Assembly: GCF_017094505.1 (NCBI RefSeq)
Contig: NZ_CP064787.1
Coordinates: 310,001-374,000, forward strand
From: Halapricum desulfuricans
GTDB taxonomy: Archaea; Halobacteriota; Halobacteria; Halobacteriales; Haloarculaceae
Direction: 5' to 3'
DNA length: 64,000 bases
Position numbers and translations under genes: made by a program. A model generated the notes under the pieces. It did no database searches. It worked only from the letters and a program-made list of their open reading frames with translations, and was not told where the DNA came from. Positions 8,427 to 16,533 of the stretch are shown here, piece after piece; the first letter of the stretch is position 1, and every line of letters begins with the position of its first letter.

Positions 8427-8438
8427 TCGTTTTATTCC
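8427..8438 (+). promoter_or_regulatory. TATA box of the methyltransferase gene
   Basis: The block GTTTTATTCC ends about 27 bases before the GTG at 8463. This spacing decides for that start as a leaderless transcript and against the open frame that begins at 8367. A second AT-rich box CTATATAAGG (8301-8310) lies further upstream and may serve either strand. Confidence 0.5.
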
Positions 8439-8462
8439 TACGCCGAGGACAGTCCGGACACC

Positions 8463-9167
8463 GTGAAAGGACAGGAGTGGTACCAGGCCGACGACATCGC
8501 CGAGGAGTACGAGGAGAAGCGCTTCTCGCGCGGTGGCCGCCTGATCGACCGGCGGGAGAAACAGGCTGTGCTGGACGCGATCGGACCGGTCGAGGACAGC
8601 GAGATCCTGGAGATCGCCTGTGGGACCGGCCGGTTCACCGTCATGCTGGCCGAGCGCGGGGCGGACGTCGTCGGGCTGGACATCTCGGGGCCGATGTTGA
8701 AGCAGGGCCGCAAGAAGGCCCGGGCCGCCGGCGTCGCCGACCACCTGGAGTTCATGCGCGGCGACGCGGGTCGCCTGCCGTTCCCCGACGATCACTTCGA
8801 CGCCGTCATCGCGATGCGGTTTTTCCACCTCGCCGATACGCCTGCGGCGTTTCTGCGAGAGATGCGCCGTGTCTCGCGTGATGTGGTCTTCTTCGATACG
8901 TTCAACCGGTTCTCGACGCGGTCGATCTACAACTGGGCGCTTCCGATGGGGTCGCGGCTGTACTCGCGGTGGGAAGTCGACCGGCTGCTCGAGGAGGTCG
9001 GGCTGGAACTGGTCGGCGACGAGCACGATTTCGTCCTGCCGTATGGCTTCTACCGGCAGATCCCCAACAGCACCGCGTCGGCGTTCCGCAAGATCGACAC
9101 CACGCTGGGCTCGCTACCGTTGGGCGATCGGCTTGCCTCCGTCTCTTACTGGACGTGTGATATCTAG
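8463..9167 (+). CDS. Class I SAM-dependent methyltransferase
   Basis: 234 residues from the GTG start. Motif I is ILEIACGTGRFT near residue 45, motif II ends in VVGLDIS, and the post-motif FDAVIAMRFFHLAD follows, the arrangement of the UbiE/COQ5-like Methyltransf_11 group. The protein then has a C-terminal substrate-binding part with STRSIYNWALPMGSRLYS. The substrate is not evident; relatives include quinone, sterol and small-molecule methylases. Isolated gene, no operon partner. Confidence 0.8.
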   Translation: MKGQEWYQADDIAEEYEEKRFSRGGRLIDRREKQAVLDAIGPVEDSEILEIACGTGRFTVMLAERGADVVGLDISGPMLKQGRKKARAAGVADHLEFMRGDAGRLPFPDDHFDAVIAMRFFHLADTPAAFLREMRRVSRDVVFFDTFNRFSTRSIYNWALPMGSRLYSRWEVDRLLEEVGLELVGDEHDFVLPYGFYRQIPNSTASAFRKIDTTLGSLPLGDRLASVSYWTCDI

Positions 9168-9210
9168 GCGCGATCGTTGCTCCGCGTCGGAACGGATCCC
9201 TTTTGAGCCG

Positions 9211-9230
9211 CGGCGTGCTATATCACGCCG
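9211..9230. promoter_or_regulatory. Palindrome centred on a TATA-like core
   Basis: Perfect 7-base arms CGGCGTG (9211-9217) and CACGCCG (9224-9230) flank the core CTATAT. It lies 137 bases upstream of the gene at 9367 and 44 bases after the methyltransferase. It may be an operator overlapping a promoter or a terminator hairpin. Confidence 0.35.
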
Positions 9231-9366
9231 GTGGCGATGACGAGCAGTTACCCCCACCGAGCCCCGTGTGACGACCCCTTCTCACCGAGCCACCTTCGAT
9301 CGGTTGCCGATGTGACGCCGAACAGTGGATAGAGTTATTACCGACTCACCGAAATAGCCGTGGCAC

Positions 9367-10545
9367 ATGCCGCGACCGGATCGGAGGACTGTCGCAACGG
9401 TCGTTGTCGCCGCGCTTGTGGTGACGCTCTCGGGAACGGCCTTTCGGTTCCTCGATGCGGCCGGCGAGTTCGTCCGGGCACGGTGGCACGGGGTGCGCCT
9501 CGAAGCGCCCGAGTGGGTGCTTCTCGGGGCGGCCCTCGCGGTCTTTGCTGCCGTATCGTTGTTGCTTTTGGCCGGGCTCGTTCGCCTGCTCACCTCGGTC
9601 GGTGTCGTCGGCTCCCGGGTCGCGAGCGCGGTCGAGCGGCTCCGACCCGATTCGCCTTCGACGGCGGGGCTGGCGTTCATGATCGCGTCCGTCGCGGTGC
9701 TGTTCGTCGGACTCGCGGTCGTGCTGCCGTGGTTCGGCGCGGCACTGACCGAGGACACGGGCATGGCGGGCATCGTCGAGGATATCCGAGAAGGCGAAGT
9801 CAACACCGAGATCGAAGACCGCTTCGTGGGGGACACGGTCGAGCGTGGCAACGGAACCGAGAGTCCTCGCGGTCAGTCGCTGGCAGACACGGACGGAGAC
9901 GGACTCGCGGACGAGTGGGAACGGGCCGGACGGACACCGGACGGGGCCCCGCTCCCGGACGCCGACCCCGAACGGCTGGACCTGTACGTCCAGCTCGAGT
10001 ACGGCGACGGCGTCTTCCGGCTCAGCGACGCCGAACGGGAGCAACTCCGGACCGTCTGGGCGTCGATGCCGGTCGAGAACCCTAACGGGTCGAGCGGGAT
10101 CTCCCTTCACATCGTCGATAGCGGCGACCACGGCGGGGACCTCGATCGGTCTGTGTCGATCACCGACGACACCGACGTCGGGCAGTTCTACACGAGAGAG
10201 CGGCTGGGCGATCGCTTCTGTGTGTACCGGCAGGTCACGCTGGGAAGCGCCGGCGAGGCGGGGCCGATCGGCTACGCCGAGACGCCCGGTTACGCGTCGG
10301 TCGTCGACGGGACCGAATTCGCGGACTACGAGGGGAACGTCTCGCTGCGCGTCGCGACGATCACGCACGTCCTCTTGCACAACGTCGTCGGCGAGATAGA
10401 GGGGCGAGCCCACAGCGACGGTGGCTGGCTTGATTACCCCGCGCCGGAGCACGAACGACTTACCGACCCCGTCGCTGAGCGGCTCGAGACCGACGGGTTC
10501 GTCGTCTTGTCCGCGGACGCCAAGCGGTGCGGCGAAAAGCCGTAG
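9367..10545 (+). CDS. Membrane-anchored protein with a calcium-binding-type repeat
   Basis: 392 residues. Three membrane helices lie in the first 125 residues (about 8-29, 50-75, 98-122), then an extracellular-looking acidic part with DTDGDGLADEWE near residue 175, the DxDxDG pattern of thrombospondin type 3 or EF-hand-like calcium loops. The C-terminal 200 residues include THVLLHNVVGEIEG and AHSDGGWLDYPAPEHERL; histidines and acids there could bind a metal, but no known protease motif is complete. Haloarchaeal surface proteins often have this plan. No operon partner. Function unknown. Confidence 0.7.
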   Translation: MPRPDRRTVATVVVAALVVTLSGTAFRFLDAAGEFVRARWHGVRLEAPEWVLLGAALAVFAAVSLLLLAGLVRLLTSVGVVGSRVASAVERLRPDSPSTAGLAFMIASVAVLFVGLAVVLPWFGAALTEDTGMAGIVEDIREGEVNTEIEDRFVGDTVERGNGTESPRGQSLADTDGDGLADEWERAGRTPDGAPLPDADPERLDLYVQLEYGDGVFRLSDAEREQLRTVWASMPVENPNGSSGISLHIVDSGDHGGDLDRSVSITDDTDVGQFYTRERLGDRFCVYRQVTLGSAGEAGPIGYAETPGYASVVDGTEFADYEGNVSLRVATITHVLLHNVVGEIEGRAHSDGGWLDYPAPEHERLTDPVAERLETDGFVVLSADAKRCGEKP

Positions 10546-10616
10546 TCGAAACCGGCACGTAGCGGGCGGCATGAAGCCGCAAGCGTTTACTTCTGTCCCG
10601 CGTAACCGCAGATACG

Positions 10617-11054
10617 ATGCCGGACTGTCCACTCGCGGACGACTGCCCCGAATTCACCGAGCGTATCTCCGGGATGGGGTGTCAACACTACGGTGACCGC
10701 GGCGGCGCCGAGTGGTGCAACCACTACAACCAGCCGATCGAAGACCTGCAGTCCAAGCCGGTCACCGTCGGCGAAGAGGTCGTCGTCGACGTCGAAGACA
10801 TCCACGAGAGCGGTGCCGGCGTCGGCCGGACCGACGACGGGTTCATCGTGCTCGTCGACGGCATCCTCCCCGAAGCTCGCGCTCGCGTGAAGATCACGAA
10901 CGTCCACTCGAACCACGCGAAGGCCAGAGAACTCGAACGGCTGCCGATGGACGACGACGCCGACTCGGAGACAGACGCGGAGAGCGACAGTCCGAAGTCC
11001 GAACAGGACGAGGGGCCACGACTGGGCAGTCGAGACAACTTCTGGGGGAGCTAG
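10617..11054 (+). CDS. TRAM-domain protein with a cysteine-rich N-terminus
   Basis: 145 residues. The N-terminus carries four cysteines (4, 10, 22, 34) and two histidines (24, 36), suggesting a small metal-binding module. Residues about 47-108 are a TRAM RNA-binding domain (VVVDVEDIHESGAGVGRTDD, then VKITNVHSNHAKARELE). The tail is acidic and low complexity. The ATG at 10617 is preceded by an AT-rich block (AAGCGTTTACTT, about 10578-10590). The Tfx gene starts eight bases after the stop, so the two are likely co-transcribed. A link to RNA or translation control is inferred from TRAM only. Confidence 0.82.
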   Translation: MPDCPLADDCPEFTERISGMGCQHYGDRGGAEWCNHYNQPIEDLQSKPVTVGEEVVVDVEDIHESGAGVGRTDDGFIVLVDGILPEARARVKITNVHSNHAKARELERLPMDDDADSETDAESDSPKSEQDEGPRLGSRDNFWGS

Positions 11055-11062
11055 GCCGAACC

Positions 11063-11527
11063 GTGACCGATGCCGACGCGATTCTCGACCGTGCGGGATT
11101 CGACTCCGAGGAGTCGATTCTGACCCGCCGGCAAGCTGAGGTACTGGCGCTGCGCGAGCGGGGGCTCACCCAGTCGGAGATCGCCGACCGGTTCGGGACC
11201 TCGCGAGCGAACGTCGCGAGCATCGAGTCGAGTGCTCGCGAGAACGTCCGCAAGGCCCGGGACACGGTCGCCGTCGCGGAAGCGCTCAGGTCGCCCGTCC
11301 AGGTCGAGGTCGAAGCGGGGTCCGATCTCTACGACGTCCCCGCGGACGTGTTCGACGCCTGTGACGACGCCGACGTCAAGGTCCCCCACACGGCCCCCGA
11401 ACTGCTCAACACGATCGCGGACGCGGCCGGAGACGCCGTGGTCGGTCGACAGGTCCGGACCGACTTGCTCGTCTGTGTCGGGGCCGACGGGTCGGTTCGA
11501 GTCCGGCGTCAGACGACGGGCGAGTAA
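11063..11527 (+). CDS. Tfx family DNA-binding protein
   Basis: 154 residues beginning with GTG. The N-terminal half is a helix-turn-helix: LTRRQAEVLALRERGLTQSE followed by IADRFGTSRANVASIESSAR, the hallmark of archaeal Tfx proteins. The C-terminal half (VEVEAGSDLYDVPADVF onward) is the family's second domain. The first-described Tfx from a methanogen binds the promoter of a molybdenum formylmethanofuran dehydrogenase operon; the haloarchaeal target is unknown. It follows the TRAM gene by eight bases in the same direction. The start fits the family's usual length. Confidence 0.88.
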   Translation: MTDADAILDRAGFDSEESILTRRQAEVLALRERGLTQSEIADRFGTSRANVASIESSARENVRKARDTVAVAEALRSPVQVEVEAGSDLYDVPADVFDACDDADVKVPHTAPELLNTIADAAGDAVVGRQVRTDLLVCVGADGSVRVRRQTTGE

Positions 11528-11553
11528 CGGTCTGACTCAAGGGGAAAAAGCAG

Positions 11554-12348
11554 CTACAACTCAGCGACGGCCGCCCCGCAGTCGTCACAGGCCAGGACGG
11601 GCTGGTCCGGGCTCTCGTGGACGGACCCCGACCCGCCACAGCAGTCTCGGCACGTCGTCTCGCTCACGGGGCCGCCACAGACGGGACAGGTCCGCAGGAA
11701 GGTCCGAAGGGGCTGGGCGGCGAGCGTCCGCGTCTCCGCGGGCAAGTCCCACTCCGCAAGCGTCTCGACCGCGGCGGTTTCGGCGATCGCGACACTGCGG
11801 CGTAGCCAGACGTCTCGGCCGCCGCCCAGGAGCACGTGGTCGTTGTGGAGCTGCGCTTCGACGTCCGCAGGAGACGCGGCTTCGATCCGGGCGAGGAATT
11901 CGGCCTCGTCGGCTCGCAACGTCGCCATGCGATCGGTCCAGGCCTCGCGGAAGGCGTCGTTCAGGAACAGCTGTTCGCCGTCGCCCTCGACGACGCCCGC
12001 CGCGACGAGCGATTCGAGGACAGCCTGTGGATCCGGGTCGGCCTCGCCGCCACCGGCGTCGGAAAGCGTATCGGTTTCGCGCAGCGGATCGGTATGGCCG
12101 AAATCGAACGGGAGCGGTTCGACGAGCCGGGGAGCGAACCGCGGCGTTCCGGGCACGACATACCCACGCAGAGCGAGCACTGCGAGTCCGATAGCGACGA
12201 CGACGGCGGCCGCGAGTGCGCTCCAGACCGTGACCGCAACCCCGGTCATGGCGATGATGGCGAGATTAACGACGGTACACGGTCGACAGCGGTTCTCGCC
12301 GGTGTACTCGGGCTGCCGTAGTCTATCGAGGAGTGTGGATTGACTCAC
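11554..12348 (-). CDS. Membrane protein with C-terminal zinc ribbons
   Basis: 264 residues. An N-terminal CRPC pair (about 21-24) is followed by two membrane helices (about 26-67) and a soluble cytoplasmic part. The C-terminus has CPVCGGP and TTCRDCCGG, then a separate CDDCG, which together can hold one or two zinc ions. Family not recognised beyond being a haloarchaeal conserved type. It starts six bases after the stop of the membrane protein 12355-12780, so the two form an operon. It is convergent with Tfx. Function unknown; a zinc-ribbon membrane protein may be a scaffold or sensor. Confidence 0.7.
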   Translation of the reverse strand: MSQSTLLDRLRQPEYTGENRCRPCTVVNLAIIAMTGVAVTVWSALAAAVVVAIGLAVLALRGYVVPGTPRFAPRLVEPLPFDFGHTDPLRETDTLSDAGGGEADPDPQAVLESLVAAGVVEGDGEQLFLNDAFREAWTDRMATLRADEAEFLARIEAASPADVEAQLHNDHVLLGGGRDVWLRRSVAIAETAAVETLAEWDLPAETRTLAAQPLRTFLRTCPVCGGPVSETTCRDCCGGSGSVHESPDQPVLACDDCGAAVAEL

Positions 12349-12354
12349 GAGCGA

Positions 12355-12780
12355 TCACAGCCGTTGTGCGGGTTTATTTACTGGTTCGCCGTGCACGGCG
12401 TGGTAGACGGTGGGAAACGCCGCCAGACCGACGACCTGAACGACGCCGCCGAGGGGCGTGAGCAGGAGTGTTCCGGCGGACACGGCCACGTAGCCGACGC
12501 CCATCGACGCGAGGAAGAACACCACGCTGAAATACGCCACGCGCAGCGGTGCCGAGAACAACTCCGAGCGCCGCGGCCACTCGCCGACCGACGGCGAGCC
12601 CGCTCTGAACGCCCCGAGAGCGACGCTCCCCGCGGCGATCGCGGTCAACCCGGCAAGCGGGACCGCGTCGGGATACAGCGCCTGGGCGAAGACGACGACG
12701 GCGAAGCTCGGCGTCGAGAGGACCGAAAGCTCGGCGCCGCCGAAAAAGGCTCGTTCGAGCCACTCGCGAATACCTGCCAT
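12355..12780 (-). CDS. Multi-helix membrane protein
   Basis: 141 residues with about four membrane helices (around 20-38, 42-60, 78-98, 104-128) and short charged ends. First gene of a two-gene operon with the zinc-ribbon membrane protein; the six-base spacing suggests that they act together. No family was recognised and no catalytic motif is visible. Confidence 0.65.
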   Translation of the reverse strand: MAGIREWLERAFFGGAELSVLSTPSFAVVVFAQALYPDAVPLAGLTAIAAGSVALGAFRAGSPSVGEWPRRSELFSAPLRVAYFSVVFFLASMGVGYVAVSAGTLLLTPLGGVVQVVGLAAFPTVYHAVHGEPVNKPAQRL

Positions 12781-13092
12781 GCTACCACGCTCTCCACGGA
12801 GCGCGTACGACTGGTGTCTCTGTCACGGTTGCCAGCCCCTTGACGAGCCAGTGGTTTAACTCTTGCAGGGTCGGCCCAGACAGCGCGTGCCCGCCGCGTG
12901 CGACGCGCCGCACACGTGGCCGACACGAAATTATATGGTATTGGGTGAAAAATAGTTAGGTTAGGTAGTCGTCACAGCGACCGACCGTCCGTTCGTGGAC
13001 CACACCAGCCGCTGCTGGATCGTTATCGACCTCACATATAACTATGATTAACAAAATAACTATATACGAGGTACTCAATAACAACACCTGTA
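12781..13092. promoter_or_regulatory. 312-base intergenic region with the sugar-transporter promoter
   Basis: Divergent space between the membrane protein operon and the sugar ABC operon. A TATA box (TATATA, 13061-13066) lies 27-32 bases before the ATG at 13093, indicating a leaderless transcript. Further upstream are AT-rich blocks at about 12929-12960 with a direct repeat GTTAGGTTAGG, and ACATATAACTATGATTA near 13034. The TrmB target known from Halobacterium (TACT, 7-8 bases, GAGTA) was looked for; only a half-like GGTACTC (13070-13076) is present. Confidence 0.5.
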
Positions 13093-14547
13093 ATGAACGG
13101 TAGTTCAGACAGCGGTGAGCGATCCGGAGTATCGCGACGACGGTTCATCGAAGCGACCGGCGCGGCAGGCGTCGCAATGACGCTCGCGGGCTGTGGCGGT
13201 GGCGGCGGTGGCAGTGGAAATGAAGTCGTGATCACCGCCGATCAGGAGTACAAGGACGCCGAAGACGCGGTTACCCAGGCGCTGTACGACGCGGGCCTCA
13301 GCGAGGACATCGACGTCACGATTCGGGCGGGCGACTTCGAGTCTGGCGCGCGCCAGAGTCAGTTCGTCTCGGCGCTGGACGCCGGTCGGGGCGATCCGGA
13401 CGTGTTCATGATGGACTCGGGGTGGACGATCCCGTTCATCGTCCGCGACCAGCTGGTCAACCTGAGCGAGGAGATGTCTCAGGACACGCTGGATTACATC
13501 CAGAACGACTACCTGAGCTCGGCGGTCCAGACGGCGAGCGACCCCGAGACGGGGGACCTCTATGGCCTCCCGCTGTTCCCCGACTACCCGGTGATGCACT
13601 ACCGGAAGGACCTCGTCGAGGATGCGGGCTACGATCCCGAGGGTGAAAACTGGGCGACGGAGGCGATGACCTGGCAGCGGTTCTCGGAGATCGCCGCCGA
13701 CGTCTGGGACCAGAACGAGGACGACCTCGAGTACGGCTTCACGACCCAGGCGGACGAATACGTCGGGCTGGCCTGCTGTACGTTCAGCGAGACGATGACC
13801 TCGTGGGGCGGCGCGTACTTCGGCGATCACAGCAACCTCTTCGGCCCGGTCGGCGACCGGCCGATCACGGTCAACGAGGAACCGGTCCACAACACGATCA
13901 AAATGATGCGGTCGTTCGCTGCGGGCCCCGACGCCGAGAACGCCCTTGACGGGTACCAGCAGATCACGAACACGGACATCTTCGGGATGACCGAGGAGGA
14001 CGCACGCGGTCCGTTCACGGGCGGCGATGCCGCCTTCATGCGCAACTGGCCGTACGCGATCGCGGCAACGTTCGGTGACGATGAGTCCCCGGTCGAACCG
14101 GAAATGTACGGCACGATGCCGCTGCCCTACGCCGTCGAAGAGGGCGAGGGCAACTACGAGGGCACCGGCGGTCCGAGCCACGCGCTCGGCGGCTGGCACC
14201 TCACGATCAACCCCAACAGCGAGCAGACAGATCAGGCCGTTCAGGTCCTCGAGTCCTTCGCCAACCAGGACGTGATGCTGACAATTCTGGAGAACGTCGG
14301 CAACCTGCCGCCGGACCCGGCAGTCACCGAGAGCGCGAACCCGGACAACGTCGGCGCGATCGGGAACTACCTCGATACGCTGGCTGTCGCGGGACAGAAC
14401 ACGGTCGCGCGCCCGGTGACGGCAGTGTACCCCGATCAGGAACCGCTCATCGCCGAAGAGGTCCACGCCGGGTACCGCAACGAGAAGTCCCCCGAGAAAG
14501 CCATGTCGGACCTTCAGAGCCGTCTCGAAGACACCGAACAGAACTAA
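13093..14547 (+). CDS. Sugar ABC transporter substrate-binding lipoprotein
   Basis: 484 residues. The twin-arginine signal SRRRF (14-18) is followed by a hydrophobic stretch and the lipobox LAGC with Cys34, then a glycine-rich linker, so the folded protein is exported by Tat and anchored by lipid outside the membrane. The mature part is a family 1 extracellular solute-binding protein (MalE/UgpB type), with family segments such as DVFMMDSGWTIPF and the GGWHLTINPNS region. The three following genes complete a CUT1-type carbohydrate importer. The exact sugar (maltose, trehalose, glucose or others) is not resolvable. Confidence 0.92.
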   Translation: MNGSSDSGERSGVSRRRFIEATGAAGVAMTLAGCGGGGGGSGNEVVITADQEYKDAEDAVTQALYDAGLSEDIDVTIRAGDFESGARQSQFVSALDAGRGDPDVFMMDSGWTIPFIVRDQLVNLSEEMSQDTLDYIQNDYLSSAVQTASDPETGDLYGLPLFPDYPVMHYRKDLVEDAGYDPEGENWATEAMTWQRFSEIAADVWDQNEDDLEYGFTTQADEYVGLACCTFSETMTSWGGAYFGDHSNLFGPVGDRPITVNEEPVHNTIKMMRSFAAGPDAENALDGYQQITNTDIFGMTEEDARGPFTGGDAAFMRNWPYAIAATFGDDESPVEPEMYGTMPLPYAVEEGEGNYEGTGGPSHALGGWHLTINPNSEQTDQAVQVLESFANQDVMLTILENVGNLPPDPAVTESANPDNVGAIGNYLDTLAVAGQNTVARPVTAVYPDQEPLIAEEVHAGYRNEKSPEKAMSDLQSRLEDTEQN

Positions 14548-14563
14548 ACAGGGTGTCTGAACT

Positions 14564-15541
14564 GTGAGTTCAGAGACTGAAGAGGCGAGTACACCGCTGC
14601 TCACGCGGCCGCTCAACTGGCTCGAGACCAGGGGCGACGCGGTGTTCGCGTACGTACTGTTAGCCCCTGCGTTCCTCCTGCTGGCGGTCGTCGCGTTCTT
14701 CCCGCTGGTGCGGACGTTCCAGTTCTCGCTGCGGGCAGACGCGATTCGCTCCGCTGATCCGTTCGGGGAATTCATCGCGTTCGGTCACTACCAGGATCTG
14801 CTGACCGGCAATGCGTCGTTACCACAGCAGTTCCTGGACCTCACGATGGAGACGCCGATCCTCCAGCAGGCGCTGTTCGTCACGCTCGCGTTCGCGATCA
14901 TCAGCGTGCTGTTCGAGACGCTGATCGGGTTCGGGCAGGCGCTGATCCTTGATCAGGAGTTCCGCGGTCGACGCTGGGTTCGCGTTGCGATCATCATCCC
15001 CTACGCGATCCCGATCGTCATCCAGGCGATGATCTTCTACCTGATATTCAGCCCGCAGATCGGGTTCGGGACGGAGTTCTTGAATTCGATCGGCGTCTTT
15101 GAAGCGAATCCGCTGCAGAACACGTCCGATTCGTTCATCATCGTGCTCGTCGCGGACGTTTGGAAGACCTCGGCGTTCATGGCCCTGCTCATCCTGGCGG
15201 GGCTGCAGAGTATCGACCGCCAGCTGTACGACGTCGCGAAAGTCACGGGCGCGTCGCCGTGGCAGCGGTTCAAGTACATCACGATGCCGCTGATCGCGTC
15301 GCCGCTGCTGGTCGCAATGTTGTTCCGTACGATGGACGCGATGCGCATCTACGGGCTGATCGACGCGACAGCCGGCTGTCAGACCGTCCCATCGATGAGT
15401 TGTCTGGTCATCACGGCACTCCAGCAAACTCGGCGGTGGGGCTCCGCGTCGGCCGTCGCGTTCCTGACGGCGATCACGATCGGGCTGGTCGTGATCGTCT
15501 ATCTGATCGGCTTGCGTGACTCGGAGGCTGGTGTGACATGA
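14564..15541 (+). CDS. Sugar ABC transporter permease, MalF-type
   Basis: 325 residues from a GTG start 16 bases after the substrate-binding gene. About six membrane helices, with the cytoplasmic EAA loop around residues 220-245 (YDVAKVTGASPWQRFKYITM), where glycine is the ATPase contact. N-terminal topology and the position before a MalG-type gene mark it as the first permease of the pair. It overlaps the next permease by four bases. Confidence 0.9.
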   Translation: MSSETEEASTPLLTRPLNWLETRGDAVFAYVLLAPAFLLLAVVAFFPLVRTFQFSLRADAIRSADPFGEFIAFGHYQDLLTGNASLPQQFLDLTMETPILQQALFVTLAFAIISVLFETLIGFGQALILDQEFRGRRWVRVAIIIPYAIPIVIQAMIFYLIFSPQIGFGTEFLNSIGVFEANPLQNTSDSFIIVLVADVWKTSAFMALLILAGLQSIDRQLYDVAKVTGASPWQRFKYITMPLIASPLLVAMLFRTMDAMRIYGLIDATAGCQTVPSMSCLVITALQQTRRWGSASAVAFLTAITIGLVVIVYLIGLRDSEAGVT

Positions 15542-16527
15542 GCAACGAAGAACCCGAACATCCGGACATCGCAGCACAGGAACGGTCCGAAGAGCCCGAT
15601 CTCGACCGCGGCGTCGTCGAGGCCTGGGCCGCCAAGATGATCTCCAATCCGGATCGCGCCTACAAAGCAGCGTTCTACATAGCGACGATTTTCTTCCTCG
15701 TGACGACGCTGTACCCGTTCTTCTGGCTGCTCATGGTGGCGATCACCCCGGCCGGCAGTCTCGGCGACGTCGGCGCGTTCACGCCGGGCGGATTCGATCC
15801 GAGCGCGTTCATTGAGATCTTCGGGCCACTGTCCGATCAGTACAACATTGATTTCCACCGGTACGTCTTCAACAGCTTCCTGATCGCGTCGGTCGCGACA
15901 GTGCTCACGCTGTTCGTCGCGAGCCTGGCCGGGTACGTGTTCGGTCGGCTCCAGTTCCGCGGGAAGACGCCGCTGCTGCTGACTGTGCTGATCGTGTCGT
16001 TCTTCCCGCCGGCGGCCTTCTTCGTGCCGCTGAACCGGCTGTTCAACACGAACTTCGACGTGCTGCGCCCGCTGCTCGCGGACGGGTCACTGTTCAACAC
16101 CCCCTTCGCGATCATCATCCCGGTGTCGGCGCTGTATCTGCCGCTGTCGATTTTCATCCTGATGACGTTCTACTCCCAGATCCCGGACGGGCTCGAGGAC
16201 GCGGCCAGAGTCGAAGGGACGACCCGAGTCGGCGCGCTCTTCCGGGTGATCGTGCCCCTGTCGGCCCCAGGCGTCGCGACCGCTGGCGTGTTGACGTTCA
16301 TCACCGTCTACAACGAGTATTTCTTCTCGTCGCTGATGACGGACGGACGGGCAGAGATGTGGGCCCCGATGCTCGAAGGTGTCCTCGCATTCCGGGGACA
16401 GTACGAGATTCTGTACAACCTCATGGCGGCAGCGAGCATCGTGGCCGTGTTGCCAGTGGCGATACTGGTCATCGTCGCACAGGAAAAGATCGTCAGCGGA
16501 CTCACCCAAGGAGCACTCAAGGAGTGA
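15538..16527 (+). CDS. Sugar ABC transporter permease, MalG-type
   Basis: 329 residues with six membrane helices and a cytoplasmic N-terminal extension of about 45 charged residues. The EAA loop reads LEDAARVEGTTRVGALFRVI (near 220), with the family glycine. Terminal segments follow the MalG pattern, including the final VSGLTQGALKE, where the MalG tail contacts the ATPase. ATG overlaps the preceding stop by four bases, and six bases separate it from the ATPase gene. Confidence 0.9.
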   Translation: MSNEEPEHPDIAAQERSEEPDLDRGVVEAWAAKMISNPDRAYKAAFYIATIFFLVTTLYPFFWLLMVAITPAGSLGDVGAFTPGGFDPSAFIEIFGPLSDQYNIDFHRYVFNSFLIASVATVLTLFVASLAGYVFGRLQFRGKTPLLLTVLIVSFFPPAAFFVPLNRLFNTNFDVLRPLLADGSLFNTPFAIIIPVSALYLPLSIFILMTFYSQIPDGLEDAARVEGTTRVGALFRVIVPLSAPGVATAGVLTFITVYNEYFFSSLMTDGRAEMWAPMLEGVLAFRGQYEILYNLMAAASIVAVLPVAILVIVAQEKIVSGLTQGALKE

Positions 16528-16533
16528 TATCGA

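Noticed and set aside
12781-13092. Search for a TrmB operator (TACT, 7-8 bases, GAGTA) in front of the sugar importer
   Set aside because: Only a half-like GGTACTC is present; a match to the published motif cannot be claimed.
13105-14775. 556-codon antisense frame opposite the sugar-binding protein gene
   Set aside because: No domain pattern; the plus-strand gene has a signal, lipobox and full family motifs.
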